From: Druceiella hillmani
Lineage: Eukaryota > Arthropoda > Insecta > Lepidoptera > Hepialidae
Reading direction: 5' to 3'
Length of the DNA: 64,000 nt
Assembly (NCBI GenBank): GCA_039881145.1
Contig: JAYKKI010000037.1
Coordinates: 18,169,001 to 18,233,000 of the forward strand
In this document: positions 38,766-53,109 of the stretch, piece by piece
Position numbering within the stretch: position 1 is the first letter of the stretch
How the letters are laid out: every line of letters begins with the position of its first letter
Notes under the pieces: model-generated
Seen by the model: only the letters and a program-made list of their open reading frames with translations
The model's database searches: none
What the model was told of the DNA's origin: nothing
Position numbers and translations under genes: made by a program

Positions 38766-40249
38766 TGGGTCCCATTATCAAATAATAGCATAGTTAAGAA
38801 AAATAAATGCCAATGTCTAAGTACTTTTTCCATTATGAACCGGATATGTCGTAATTTTAATTCGGTATTAAAACCGTAAAATAAATATAATTAGATTTAT
38901 CAAAAATGTTTGATGAAGTTACATTACTAAATTTTAAGTTATCATCACGTGGTGATGTATGAAACAGTTTTCTTAAAAAACCATGTAATGCAAGTGATCA
39001 ACAGATTTGTAGTAAAATAAAATAATATTTGATAGGAATATTTCAAAGATGCTTGAAAGTACCGCTAGAGCGGTAATGGCATGTACTTTAGAAAAATAAA
39101 CCTAATAAAAATTTTGTGTGTGTATCGATTCCTAATATTGTAAAACCGTGATTACAATCTTTTAACAATCGGATGCCGTCAGTGAGTTCCATAAAAAATT
39201 ATGGTTAAATACTAACTTATGACTAAATTGTAAATAAGTACCACCATATTAAAATTTTTGACATTTTTCACATTTATCGCTAGTGCTACTCACTAACTTA
39301 AACGCATATTAAAAAAATACTATTCAATTCACATACTGACGATTACTAAACACTCTTCAAACTTTTAAAAACAGTACACCACGGCAAATGATTAGCTTTA
39401 AAATCTTAACAAATGAAGGGAAAACATAAACTTCTCTTTTAATTTAAAATATGTAATATATTCATTTCCCTTAAGCTAGATTCTTTGAATCGTAATATTT
39501 AAAACTATAGATAGATTTCTAGATTTTTGTATAAACCTACACATGTATGATAGCAGATAATGTAATTTTGAGATTGCACAAAATATGTTGCAGTGCATTA
39601 GTATGACACGTGCAAATTTGCGGCTATAACATATTCATTGGAAATTTAGTTAAAACTATCTCGGTCTGTGTCACAGTGCTCCGAGTGCTATTGTTATTTT
39701 CGTTACGAATAACTGAATTTTTTGTTACATTGATATTTGTAATTTCTTTGTCTTAATTACGTCCTTAGAAATACGAAAAGAAAAATTCAAATTTATAATT
39801 GAAATTTCTTTAAAACTAACTTAAATTGTTTTCTATCAAAACCCCACACATTGTCTTTTCGCTGTGTTTTATACCTTACTTAATTGCATATAATTAATGA
39901 TAAACTACGACAATTTAATAAAGTTTTACATTTTCCGTGTTTAACCATTTGCTTCACTATAGTTATTCTTAATTTATACAGCGTTGAATCATGGATTGCT
40001 TTATTTCTCATAATACTAGTTGCGTCTTTATATAGCCTGCCTAACAAAATAATTTACATTTAGCATTACCAGGTAATCTGTTTTTGAACTTTATATTTAA
40101 TAATTTCTGCTTGATCAGGGTAATGAATCCAAATTTATTAAGCAAATTTAATTATACCTGAGGATACTATCTTTCAATGAACAATGTTGACGATTATGCT
40201 AAGGTACGTACAAAATACCCATAATTATAATGTGTACATAAAATGTAGA
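38766..40249. other. AT-rich non-coding stretch
   Basis: I see no gene. TACCGCT/AGCGGTA at 39060-39075 is a small palindrome. Confidence 0.5.
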
Positions 40250-41110
40250 CAATATTACGATGAAAACACTTACAGTTAGTGGATTTGTAACTAAATATTA
40301 TGGCATTTTGTTATCTCTATACCACAACACTCGCGGCTCGGATTTTCATCAGGATAATGTGAATTTCCTGTCGCTGAAAATACAAGTGGAAAAGGTTAAT
40401 GGACTAATTCCCGGGTTTGATGAAAATTTAGTTGTTCGAGGCCCAAGTTAATAATGAAATTTGGATATTTATTTCCAGTTGCTACACTCAACATTTCAAT
40501 TTGTCGCAAAATAGAGCTTTCGAAAATACACCCTACCTATTCCATTTATGACAGTAAAATTAGTCTGCGTAAATTTTGAGAGAACATGGCTGGGTATCAT
40601 TTATTTAGCCCACTCTTTGGATCCGTATTTTTAAAAATATCCGCTGGAAGTCTTACTTTCCTCAGAAACTGAAGGTAATGGGGTACAAAAGGAGAGAGTG
40701 GAAGTATTGAGCTGGTCGATGCTCGAAACAAGCATATGCACATTATCCATTAAATAATTAATACTCTGCCACATTTAATGTGAAGCTTTTATATTTTCCA
40801 TTTCCTCTTCTTGTATTTTAGTTTTTGATCAAAAATAAATTTTCTCGCCAGGAAAGGAAGAGTCAGTGCGATGTTAGGAGACGTACTAGCAAATTCCATC
40901 TTTGAGTCGAACTCTGAAAACGTATTACAATAGTGAGCCCTATATTAACTCTAACCAAACAGGGGATTAGTAATGTATCAATTAACGATCAAGACGGAAA
41001 CGAGACTGATTCTAGCAAAAATGTTCTATTGCCAATTTTGAGAAGCGAACTCAATACGCCGGCTCGATAATCTTACTATACTTCCAAAGATGGTCAAAAG
41101 TATTAAAATG
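40250..41110. other. Less AT-rich zone with scattered coding-like pieces
   Basis: Several short stop-free runs stand out on the plus strand: DNVNFLSLKIQVEKVNGLIP (about 40350), MAGYHLFSPLFGSVFLKISA (about 40588), RKGRVSAMLGDVLANSIFES (about 40855) and NDQDGNETDSSKNVLLPILR (about 40985). They are in different frames, with no convincing splice sites between them. This could be an old coding insertion, but I recognise no family. Confidence 0.2.
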
Positions 41111-42294
41111 TGTTCAGTGGTCTGATATACTAGTATGGAAAACATAATAAATGAATAGCCCGTGGTTCACATCATAGCAAAAAAACTACTAGCGACACTG
41201 GACTTTAGAATATTTTTATCATTACCTACTGATATGAGAGACTAAACACACACACCAAAATAACACACATCATTATGGAATTGAAAGTTTTACTGTATTC
41301 ACTTTGATAGAAAGTTAACGAGATGCAAGCGCAGACAACTAATAACATGACTGGCATTAGAAATCTCTGCTTAATTTAGTCAATGGTTTATGATAATAAA
41401 CTCGATGTTATTAGCATTTCGAGGTCATTATGGTTTTTGAATTTTCTTTTTATGTAAACCAGTCAAATACTTATGGTATATTTTTGCGATGAAACCTATC
41501 GTTAGGATAATTTTAGTCACAAGGCTTTCAATGTGATGGATTTACATGTTCAATGTATATCAAAGCCAAGCCGTAATTTGATAACTGGTTCACTGCTAAA
41601 AAGTCGGTGATGTATGTATTAGCTAAATATGGTCCTAATTCTACTGTCTCTGTAAAATATTTTCGGAATACAGGAAAATAACCGGCACCTTCCTTGTTTT
41701 GCTTCGAAAGTTATGTTTACATGGTTTTCTATGCTCCCAAAAGATAAACTGGTTATATCTACATTAAATCACGTTGACAAAGTAGATGAAAATACGGGGG
41801 ATGAGAAAATAACCAAACCAAAACAACCAAAATACGGTAAGAGTCGTGCCAAAGTTAAATTAGTTCTGTTTTACCCTTATATAAAGAAACTATTGAAGTA
41901 GTTTTCAATCACCATTATATTTGATGTGAAGAAAACCTTGTTTATTTAGAGATATTTAACTCCTAATTTAATTAGCCTAAATAAAATGCGAACATTTTTA
42001 TTGCTGACTTTTGTATTAGATGAATTGCTATTTGTGATAATCTTTACTAATTCCAGACCATAATTGTTTAATAATATTTCGTATTGGTAGACGATAATAA
42101 ATTTCGTTTATTAAATATATACGTGATTTTTAATATGTTCTTTCTTGCATTACATAAGCTAAGATCACAACTTTTATGATGCATTGTTTCTAAAATATTA
42201 ATATACACGTGTGAGTCCCACTTTTATAAATTTTCATTTAATATCAAATACCTTGACATTGAAAAAATTATAATGCTGAAGACTCCTTAGAACT

Positions 42295-42400
42295 TTTACC
42301 CTGAAAAGAAAGACTAAGAAGACGACAGATACGACAGACAGGATGAGTATTTGTCCGACAGACAGGCAAGAATCCATGAATGTTCCATTTTTCTAATTTT
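42295..42400 (-). mobile_element. Possible 'GGGTTCC' repeat fragment
   Basis: On the minus strand, AATGGAACATTCATGGATTC is followed by GCCTGTCTGTCGGACA and CATCCTGTCTGTCG, like the head of the family listed at 33215. The tail was not found. Confidence 0.35.
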
Positions 42401-45400
42401 GGCACAAAAATTATATCCAGCAATGGGAAATATTTACATTTGTTTCAATATAACCGATTCCATTAGAAATAATACAAATATAAATAATTAATTTTAAAAA
42501 ATTTAAATTTATGTTAAATTAAAGTCTCAACTTATCCTTAGGTGTGATTTGTTTTCCTTAGAAAAAGAAATAGAATGAATGAAAACAGAGGTCGCTACCA
42601 CAAACGAGCGTATTTTCATCTAACAGCGACAAAAAATGTTAAGGCCACGTTCATGGATACATATTTTGATACAAAACATTTCATTAATTTAAGAGCCAAA
42701 TAAATTCCTGCTGCTTAAAAAGCTATCAATTGTATGATTATTTCATATCCGTTTGACCAAATCGAAGTTAATGCATTGATGTCATATTAGAAAGGGCATA
42801 CTAAACATATTAATAAAAGCATCGACTTATTTCACTAAATACTAAGTTAAAATAAAATCGGTTAAGTACAATTAGAACTCGATTTATGACGGTTCACTAC
42901 ATACTTACATATGTAAATTTAAACATCTGGGGAAAGTAGAACAATGTACAAATATTAATATTGTTTTCACCATGTTAATATATTGCGTAGTATATATTTC
43001 ACAGCCGTAAAATTACCGTGAATATCACAAAAACGGAATCGATGCTATAGTTTCTGGCAAATTTTACCTCTCTTAATCCTATTTTTTCATAATTACCATT
43101 TAACTTTAGCCTTTTCGGATATCCAGAGGTGTATATAGTTTCGGGGATATTTTTTTTTAATTTTCTAAAATGATTTCGCATATATTAAACAAAGTTTTCT
43201 AACTTTTATAACTTACTCATTTGACTAATGCCCCACACAAGTGAAAGTAAAAAAACTATTTCTTTTTTCCAAATCTTGTTTCCTTTTAAAAATTTTCACA
43301 CAAATATTTTTAGCTCTTTAATAGTTAATTTATAATTTTTGCATCGAATCGCTTTGTATAAAAAATATATGATAAAGAAAGGGATGAATGTATACGATCT
43401 AATGAAAGTTTCTTTTTTTTGAGGTACCGGACCTTAGAACTATCATCACTCCACCCTTCTACATATATTTTGATATATATGATGATATAAAAAAATATTT
43501 GGAAGACTTGTCCATGTCCTATTTTTCTGCTTTTTTTGTTCCATTGTTCACAGTTTTCATTGACGCAGCACATATAACTCTCCTTTTGTGAAAATTTGGA
43601 CATCGCATGCAGTGTACAATATATCTTGACGAAAGAATGACGAAATGTTCAAAATGTATATTGGTATAAAATTACATGTAAAATATTTCTTACCGTAGAT
43701 AAAATAAAATTGTTCTTTTCAAATAATTTCTATTTAAAATTTTCGTCTTCAACACAGACAACTTCAGAATCAATTCAATTGTAATATTAGCAGCGCGCTG
43801 CGCAGAAGAGAACTGAGCCCAGCATCTTAATGGTAATCAAATGGTAATTATTCACCATTTTATTTTAAATAAATACACTATTTGCCGCATCACGTTAAGA
43901 AGCAAATGGAAATAAATATTTCTTATAAATATACTTAAAACATAATTATTAGTATATTTCGTGCAAAAGAATTAAAAAAAAATTGAGAAAACACTTATAA
44001 TGTAAAGCAAATTCTAATAAATCTCAATCGTGACTTTTATACGCTTGAATATATTTAAAAAAAACTAACATGTGTTAACTCTGATAATACAAATTAAGTT
44101 TGTTTCTATTATGAACAGAAAAATAATTTTATCAAAAACGAGAATAGAGTAATATCTTTGACGATTTGTTTCTAATTGACTTTCTCATAGCTCACTTCCG
44201 ATAGTGCTAGTTAAAGAGATTTGAAAAAAATTTTCAAGCGGAGGTTAATGAATGTATGTAAAAGATTTAGTCGTGCCTATACGTTTTACACTGCCAGTTG
44301 GACATTGGTGTACTTACTTGTAAATATATGTATATGCATATATAATAATCAATATAATGCTCATAGAAATGTTAATCTTTTCGGCTATGGATTAATATAT
44401 TTTCTATGAGATCGCTTAGAAATGATATGTTTGAAATAATTAATATTTTGCTTCAGTCACCTAATATAGAAATTCTCTCAAATTGTTTTGACCTAAATTG
44501 ACAATTTGTCTTAACGGTGCCAATTAATTTAGTTCAAATATTAAAAGCATATACCACTCAACTTTCATCCCGACTTAGCTTTAACTTTTATTCTGGCGAA
44601 CAAATTTTATTTATGATTAACTTTATCTTAAAACACGTATTTCAGTTTTGCATCCCAATGCGAAAGTATAATGAAATGGTAAATAATTAAAAAACATTGA
44701 TTTTCTTTCAAAGCATTCTTCGAAGAAAGACAGTTAAATTACCATAATTAATATTAATATATACCTATGCACAAGACCATCTCCAATAGTGTAAAAGTTA
44801 ACAGCTAACCCAATATGACGCTGTTGAGAGTTATCCGTCGTAAGTAACAATATATTAACGGACGGATTATTTATCTGTTTTTCCGAAAACCAGTTAATAT
44901 GTCACTGTTGTATTTGTGAAACGATTTAGGCAGGAAAGGCGATAAAGATGTTCATACAGCCTCTTTCACTCGACTCACTTTACATAGAACCCACCGACCT
45001 GTCAGGGAATCCTTTTTCAATGGAACTTGGCGCTACATAACGTAAATAAAGCGGATGACTGCATCGTAATGCAAATAATTTATCATCGCAATCCGATTAT
45101 AATCATTGTTTAATAATGTTAATCTAAATTTTAGACCTAATAAAAACATTTTAGAATTATGTAAATTGATAAATAAAACACATAATTCTGCAAAAAACAG
45201 CAATAAAAGTTAAGTCATTAAGCGAATTTATAGAATGTCAAATTAAAAATACATACACTACATATTAGCGAATATGGACAAGGATTACTGAATAGATTTT
45301 CTAAATATAATATCTATATATAATTAAGTTGGGTATTATAATTTCTTTACCAACTGGCTCTATGAAACAAAGCAAGTCCATAACACATTCATTGTAATAA

Positions 45401-46470
45401 AATACTGACACTTCGTAGCGTTGCTCACACGCGATTTAGAGCGTTATGACAAGACCCAAAAATAAATTCGGGACAACAGACTTTATACGGAAATTAGATT
45501 CGCCACACAAAGGAAATGAAAATAAACGTGAAAGAAACGTTTTGCGAGAAATAATATTGAGGCGTTAGGTATAATGTGGCGGAGTCCATGAATACAGTTT
45601 ACTTCGAAATGAACAGTAAAGGAAACTTTCGTTTTACTGTTTTTGTGAGTGAAGTAAGTAAATTTACTGGTATTCTCGTAGATTAAAGTAGAATTATTAT
45701 GTTGTAGCTACAAAACGATATTGCATTGAAGAGAGTATACAATAAATTAACATATCATGAAATTATGCTACGCTTATGATTATAAATTTATATCTGAATT
45801 CCAATATTTGTTTTAATTTAAGTTATCTTTGCGTAGAGTTATAAGTTTATTTCATCCATTGGTTATTAGTTATTTTTGTATACAAAACTCATTACAATTT
45901 GAGTAAAATATGCTAAATTAACGTAGCTCGAAGAGAGTTCTTTACTAATAATAATAAAACGGATCTTGTATTTCGACAAACTAAGTGGTCAGAGAGTAGA
46001 AATTTCAGAGGTGGTTCGTACAAATTGGTGGAATGTTTTCATTCCATAACACACTAATCGATACACACAAACAACCTCTTATTCATTCAGCTACGTATGT
46101 TATAAGTATGGTTTGTTCACTTTTACTACTTTATAAATTAATACGTGATATCTTATGCAACGATTTTATTATAATTAACTTTTTTCTCTGCATTTTAGTC
46201 TACTCTATTATGAATTGAACGACGTACACATATGAAAATCACACCTAAACGAATAAAAGATACAAGACATGTAAGCTTCAGTTTTGTTGTTTTTTTAAAA
46301 ATTTGTTTTCTTTTTAATTTGTTGTAGATTTTTTTATAAATTATTTAGGAATATTGTAAATGGAAAAACATTTATTTTATATTTATCATATATCAACTTA
46401 TCTTAAATATGATCTCCAAAAATAAGGTAAACTATATAGTTGGCAGAAAAATAATCTGTCAAATCAAACC
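42401..46470. other. AT-rich non-coding stretch
   Basis: No gene was recognised. A minus-strand frame at 43325-43603 (92 codons, with a Cys/Asn-bearing start) and others near 42999 and 46033 lack supporting signals. A less AT-rich stretch at 45400-45620 gives no recognisable product. Confidence 0.45.
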
Positions 46471-46520
46471 TTGAAATTAGTATTTTAATCAACTAAATAC
46501 TTGGAATTAGTATTTTAATG
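46471..46520 (+). repeat. Tandem duplication, period 30 bp
   Basis: TTGAAATTAGTATTTTAAT at 46471 recurs with one change at 46501. Confidence 0.8.
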
Positions 46521-46690
46521 AAATAAAATAACTTATATTTAAATAAGTAGTAAAACATTACTGAACGGATGTAAAATAATAGACTAAGACTTAGTTCTTC
46601 GCAAATTAAAATTTTTATGTATATATGATGTAATTTGTCAAAGTATAGAGTTTAGATAGCTAGATCTTATTTGGGAAAATATTAATAGAC

Positions 46691-46722
46691 TGGTTAGTTT
46701 CAACTGTGGTTAGTTTCAACTG
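46691..46722 (+). repeat. Perfect tandem duplication, 2 x 16 bp
   Basis: TGGTTAGTTTCAACTG is repeated directly with no change. Confidence 0.9.
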
Positions 46723-47064
46723 TTTCAACAATGGGTACACCCGTTATTAGTATTTATAATGAAGTCATAGCGAATGTGACACGCATTGCGAGTTTTCCGT
46801 ACATATTTAGACACACAAAAGTTTGAACGTTTACGGGTGCATGGTTTTTATATTTTGAAGTAAAGAGAAAACTTTGATTTTTTTTTAAACTTATTGCATG
46901 TACGGAGGTGTATGAGATTTATTGTAGTCAAAGTTTATGTAGAAAAGGAGAATGAAATCTAAAATTTGTAGAATGCTAAAATTTACGTTCAACAATAAAA
47001 GATTTATTGTTTACGTTCATACTATCAATAATAAACACAGTTTGTGGTTAAACAGTCGCACGGA

Positions 47065-47092
47065 CCTCTCCAGGGACCCCTCTCCAGGGACC
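47065..47092 (+). repeat. Perfect tandem duplication, 2 x 14 bp, GC-rich
   Basis: CCTCTCCAGGGACC occurs twice in a row with no change, in a GC-rich island of about 50 bases surrounded by AT-rich DNA. Confidence 0.9.
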
Positions 47093-47921
47093 AGCCAAAG
47101 AATTTTAAAATGTCAGGTTGACTGAATCACTTCCGAGCTGTGAATTTTGCTTCATTTCAAATGTTCCTTTATCGATAGTCTATGGAGTGCATATCAAGGC
47201 TAAAAAGCTTTTATTTTATATTTTGTATAATAGATATCTCCGTTTTATATATCAATGAAGTACAAGTTGCTTAATATGTACCTGTTGCAAAAGAAAAAAT
47301 ATGTTGTCTTACATAACATACATTTGTTGCAAAAAGAAAATTTTGTAGCTCAAATCTGAATTGACTTTTGCCTACCTTTGACAAAACTTAGTTAAAGTAA
47401 AAGTTCAACTTCGAATTTTAACCATTGGGGGACCACTAGATTCTATTAAATTATTACAAATACAGTTATATTTATTCATTAGGTTAAAATATTGTCCAGC
47501 GCAGCTTTCATAAAAAAAATAACTTGATTACCTACGTTTCTTTAATTTGTCAATACAATTTGAGCGAAATTGTTTCTAATTGAAATGCTAAATGCCGTTG
47601 TCTTGACTTTTAGATTTTTTACGTAGGTTAGAGGATGGTAACGAGAATACCGTAAAATATTTGTATTTTCATATTTTTCAAAGAGAGTGACTATATTTGC
47701 AAAAGATAGTGACATACCAAAATGTTATATCTCTTCAATAAAATACCACATAGTGTAATCTGTTAGATAATTTCAATTTTTTATTTTTTTTTTTGAAAAC
47801 TAAAAATGTCATATATATTTTATTTTTTCTTTAATATAAATAAAATCAAGGTATTTTGTTATTTCATTCATGCACCTATCTAAATTTCTTAAGATTGTTT
47901 GATTTACATACATTTGATTTC

Positions 47922-49151
47922 AGATACATAAGGGGAGGAAGGTTTCATCACCATATTTTTGGACCTAGATCAAAAACTGTGGAGGTTAAAATTAACGGAA
48001 AAATTGTTTTAAAATCTGTAAATAAAACCCTTGGATATACAACCCTCTTAAAATTTTTGCCTTACTTTTTATTTTCAAATTTTGTATTTGAATAAAATTA
48101 AAAATAATTTCAAAAACCTTTTAAACGAAACAGAGGCGGATAGGCAAATTCTCTTAAAAAAATTTCCACCTTTCAAGTCGATAGCAATTGTAGTTGCTGG
48201 GAATAACAGGCGTTACATACGGATAAACAAACACGATAGTCTCGAAGTAAAAGTAGTCATCGAAATTGAGTATTATAATAAATAATTAATGAGTAAAGGA
48301 AACCACCACCACCTTTTATCGTGTTATTTTTTTATTTAGGGAAAATATAACTTATTCTAATATGTAACATACTATGATTATATTATCTATTTCTATTAAA
48401 TATTTTTCTACCTAGCAAAAAACCAAGTCTAAATTTTTATTAATATCTTCGTGCAGCGCTGAAATTAGCGTATGTAGATATTTTATATTTTTCCTTTTAT
48501 TGTAGTTTTTTAAAATTATTATTTTCAGTACTATCAACCACCATGGCAAAATGAACCTTTTTTATGTTTTAAGGACACAGGAATTTCCCACGCTCTTAAC
48601 TGCAATATGCATATATGAGAATTTTGGCCGCGAATGTGCTGATTGTAAAATTTTATTAAGCTTATGCTATTAACATACGTATTGAAGTAAATTGTGTAAA
48701 TTAGGGACTCTACTCTCTTTTTGTACTCAAAAATACATTATTATTTTTTAAATTCTTATTGAAACAAATAAGAAAGTGTTAAGTTTACTCCATGTTTTTG
48801 CAATAAAAAAAGTAATTAAAAATTCCTGGCACATTTTGATCCCAGTGAGACTACTTCTTATTTCGGAAAACAAAATCCAAAATAGAGGAAAATAACGAGA
48901 AATAGAGGGATAGAGAATAAGAAACTGATTTCTAATTTTTTTTGTATCTTTCAGATGTATTACAAATACCGAGAGGAGAAGCAAATGTTAAAAGGACTTT
49001 AGACAAAATAACACCAGTTTCACAATACATATCCAGCACTAATACCACTACCGTCCGGAAAAAAACATGCGTATATCTTGGCTCCAGCTTACAATTTATA
49101 TCTGCTTTAGAAATACTAATTTTGCTTTGTGACAAGATAAGGTTTATTTAG
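47922..49151 (+). other. Coding-like fragments with splice-acceptor-like sites
   Basis: Three open pieces show balanced residue use: one to 48095 containing SKTVEVKINGKIVLKSVNKT, one at 48082-48285 containing NETEADRQILLKKFPPFKSI and NKHDSLEVKVVIEIEYYNK, and one at 48942-49151 containing VLQIPRGEANVKRTLDKITP. Pyrimidine-rich tracts ending in AG precede the first and third (TTTGATTTCAG, TTTTGTATCTTTCAG). The pieces lie in different frames, I found no donors that join them in frame, and no family is recognised. They could be exons of one gene, a decayed mobile element, or chance. Confidence 0.2.
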
Positions 49152-49904
49152 GAAACTTAGATCCCAATGCATAACTATTAACACGGAATTTAAGCAGCTA
49201 GCAAGCAGCAAAGCCGCATTTTTACCGCATAAATTATCTAAATGATTCTCACGGCCCTCATTTTAAATATAAATTTGATCTCTGGCACATATATTAAATT
49301 TGAAATACCGTCAAGTATAAACCTTGAGAATGGAAATCACTATAAATAGTTCACCAAAAAATTTAGCGTTCCTCTCTACCCTGAGATTTAAATTTACGTA
49401 AATTTTATAGGATAACAGATATTACGAAAGTCAATGTTAAAGAGGATAGAATTTACTTTCGGGCAAAGAGTGCTCTCATTAAATATATTGCAAATTAAAC
49501 TGAACTAAGATCGATTCTTACGTTTCCTTACAGACAATAAACAACTTGATTGAACTAGTAATTTACATTTTTATTTCTAATTAGATAAAGTCACCAAATT
49601 TCCAAGTATAGGACACAGCAAGTTTTAGTCTCCAGAATATATCGAATGTTTACAATATGTACAATTTATATGAAAAATAAATAAAATTCAAATATTGTGC
49701 CAATTTGAAAATTACTTTTTATCCTAAATTAATTTATTCCAAGTAAATATATTATTGAGTTACGAAAGTTCAATTTTATCGACTAAAATTAATTAAATGT
49801 TTAATAACCTTTGTTATCATTTTCAGAATATAAACAACGGAACAAACAAGCAACTTTTAATTCAATTATTATTTTTCAAAACAAATTCCGAGGCACTCCG
49901 CACG

Positions 49905-50165
49905 TCATTTTATTCGAGGTAATTGTTGGGCCGCAATCTCTTCATTGGACGTCTCTTCCATGGTTTTTTCGAAGGTGTTAACTGATTGTGCTACGTCCGG
50001 GAATCGTATTCCTCGCATTTTATATTTTATTCTTGGAAATAAAATAAAATCGCCTGTTACAAGGGAGGGACTGCATGGTGGATGACTTAGAAATTCTCCA
50101 CATGACGTGGTCAAATATTCAATTTTTCATTTAATGGGTATGCAGAGGCGTAGATGTGATGATTA
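49905..50165 (-). pseudogene. mariner-family transposase relic, C-terminal part
   Basis: The minus strand reads KIEYLTTSCGEFLSHPP, then CSPSLVTGDFILFPRIKYKM and RGIRFPDVAQSVNTFEK, down to a stop at 49905. This follows the mariner C-terminal signature 'HPPYSPDLAP.DF.LFP.iK..lrG..F', including the Asp that serves as the third catalytic residue of the D,D34D triad. A 'SSH' piece upstream (about 50160) sits where the 'DNA.sHta' block should end, with a stop between. No terminal repeats are visible. The matching upstream part of the protein is not on this strand but on the plus strand right next to it. Confidence 0.7.
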
Positions 50166-50167
50166 TT

Positions 50168-50578
50168 CTTCAGCGAGGGAGTTGCTTTTTAACTTTTTTA
50201 AAAATGTTACAAAAATTTAGTTTAAGCCACTTAAATTTTGTATTCAGTATCGTCATGGATAACAAAAACTGGATATACTATTATAAACCCTAAACTAAGA
50301 AACAGTCTTCGTAGTATTTTTCAGATGAAAGGTTGCCTGCAACAGTGAATAAAGGACGAAATACTGGAAAAGAAATGGTCGCCTCGATCTTTGGACGGAC
50401 GTGTTTTTACGCAACGGTCGTTCTGAAAAATAATAGCATATTTACCGCCGGTGGTACCAATACACCAGAAATTTTAAGCAAACGATTTATTAAAGTAGCA
50501 AACGTTAATAAAGTCAATATTAAATTTATACCAGGCACGGAAAAGGAAAACAAAACTACAAAACGTAAATGGCAATAA
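50168..50578 (+). pseudogene. mariner-family transposase relic, central part, inverted
   Basis: In one frame the plus strand reads MLQKFSLSHLNFVFSIVMD from 50204, NKNWIYYYKP, a stop, TKKQSS, a stop, then ERLPATVNKGRNTGKEMVAS, IFGRTCFYATVVLKNNSIFT, and EILSKRF. This follows mariner's 'vTGDEsWi.yYdPEtK.QS..W' and 'kMvasfFg.tGhvatv.Le..rtV...wY...lpev' blocks. The first catalytic Asp position appears as Asn. Two stops show that it is dead. The frame then runs on to 50578 in unrelated or unrecognisable sequence. The N-terminal DNA-binding domain was not found. The fragment meets the minus-strand C-terminal part head to head at about 50165. Confidence 0.7.
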
Positions 50579-50648
50579 CGTTATAATTTTTCAATTATCG
50601 TTCTTGGTAATAAGTATGTTTGCATTAAATTAAAATTGTGTACCTACA

Positions 50649-52524
<1,876 letters not shown>

Positions 52525-52890
52525 TAGGTTTCCGTACCACAAAATAGAAAAAAGGAATCCTTACTTCGTTGTCCGTCCATCGGTCTGTCAAGACCCTTTT
52601 TCTCAGGAGCGCGTGGAGATATCAAGTTGAAATTAATTTCAAATACTTACGTCTACAGCCACTTGAAGCTGCAAAATTGAAGGAAAAAATCTCTAAGTTA
52701 ACGCAATTAAAAAGAACCCTTATAATACGGCCAATTATGCCGCATATTTTAACATTTGCAAATTAATTTAACCTCTAGGGTATTTCCTGTTGACCTAGAA
52801 TTATGAAATTTTGCAATAAACAATGTCCCCATATTTACATGTAAAAGAAAGGTCGGAAAATCTGTAATTTGTAGTTATGTCGCATAATTT
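52525..52890 (+). mobile_element. 'GGGTTCC' repeat family, best-preserved copy
   Basis: The copy begins TAGGTTTCCGTACCACAAAA. It then has AAGGAATCCTTACTTCG, a TTGTCCGTCCATCGGTCTGT block, CAAGACCCTTTTTCTCAGGA, GCGCGTGGAGATATCAAGTT, GAAGCTGCAAAATTGAAGG, and TTTCCTGTTGACCTAGAATT near 52785. This order matches a family I recall from many lepidopteran genomes. The 65-codon frame at 52569-52766 is inside it and is not a host gene. Confidence 0.6.
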
Positions 52891-52902
52891 TTTTTAAATA
52901 TG

Positions 52903-53109
52903 CGCCTGTGAAAGATATGGTAGGTATTAAATGTTTTATTAAAAAGATAAAATTTAATAGGAATATTACGAGTTTGTATTATTAAACGTTTATAAATGTC
53001 TAAATGTGTACGGGACTGTCGTAGTGCCAGTTCCAGGCGCGATTGACAGGTTTTTTATTCTGAAATTAATTATGCCTAAATACATTGCCTATTACGTCTT
53101 TCACAGGCG
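52903..53109. mobile_element. 207-bp inverted-repeat element (MITE-like)
   Basis: CGCCTGTGAAAGA at 52903 is matched exactly in reverse complement at 53097-53109. Similarity extends to about 25 bases per arm with a few mismatches. The interior contains a GC-richer piece (GTGCCAGTTCCAGGCGCGA). AAATATG occurs just outside both arms, with a three-base offset on the right, and is a possible target duplication. It sits directly after, or inside the tail of, the 52525 repeat. Confidence 0.55.

Noticed and set aside
41713..41901. 62-codon frame with a Lys/Pro-rich piece (KPKQPKYGKSRAKVK)
   Set aside because: It recalls the 'KSRSKVK' block of another mariner group, but neither the preceding nor the following family blocks are present, so the match is too short.
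48942..49151. IPRGEANVK piece considered as an ADAMTS spacer domain exon
   Set aside because: The resemblance covers only a few residues and the rest of the domain pattern is absent.
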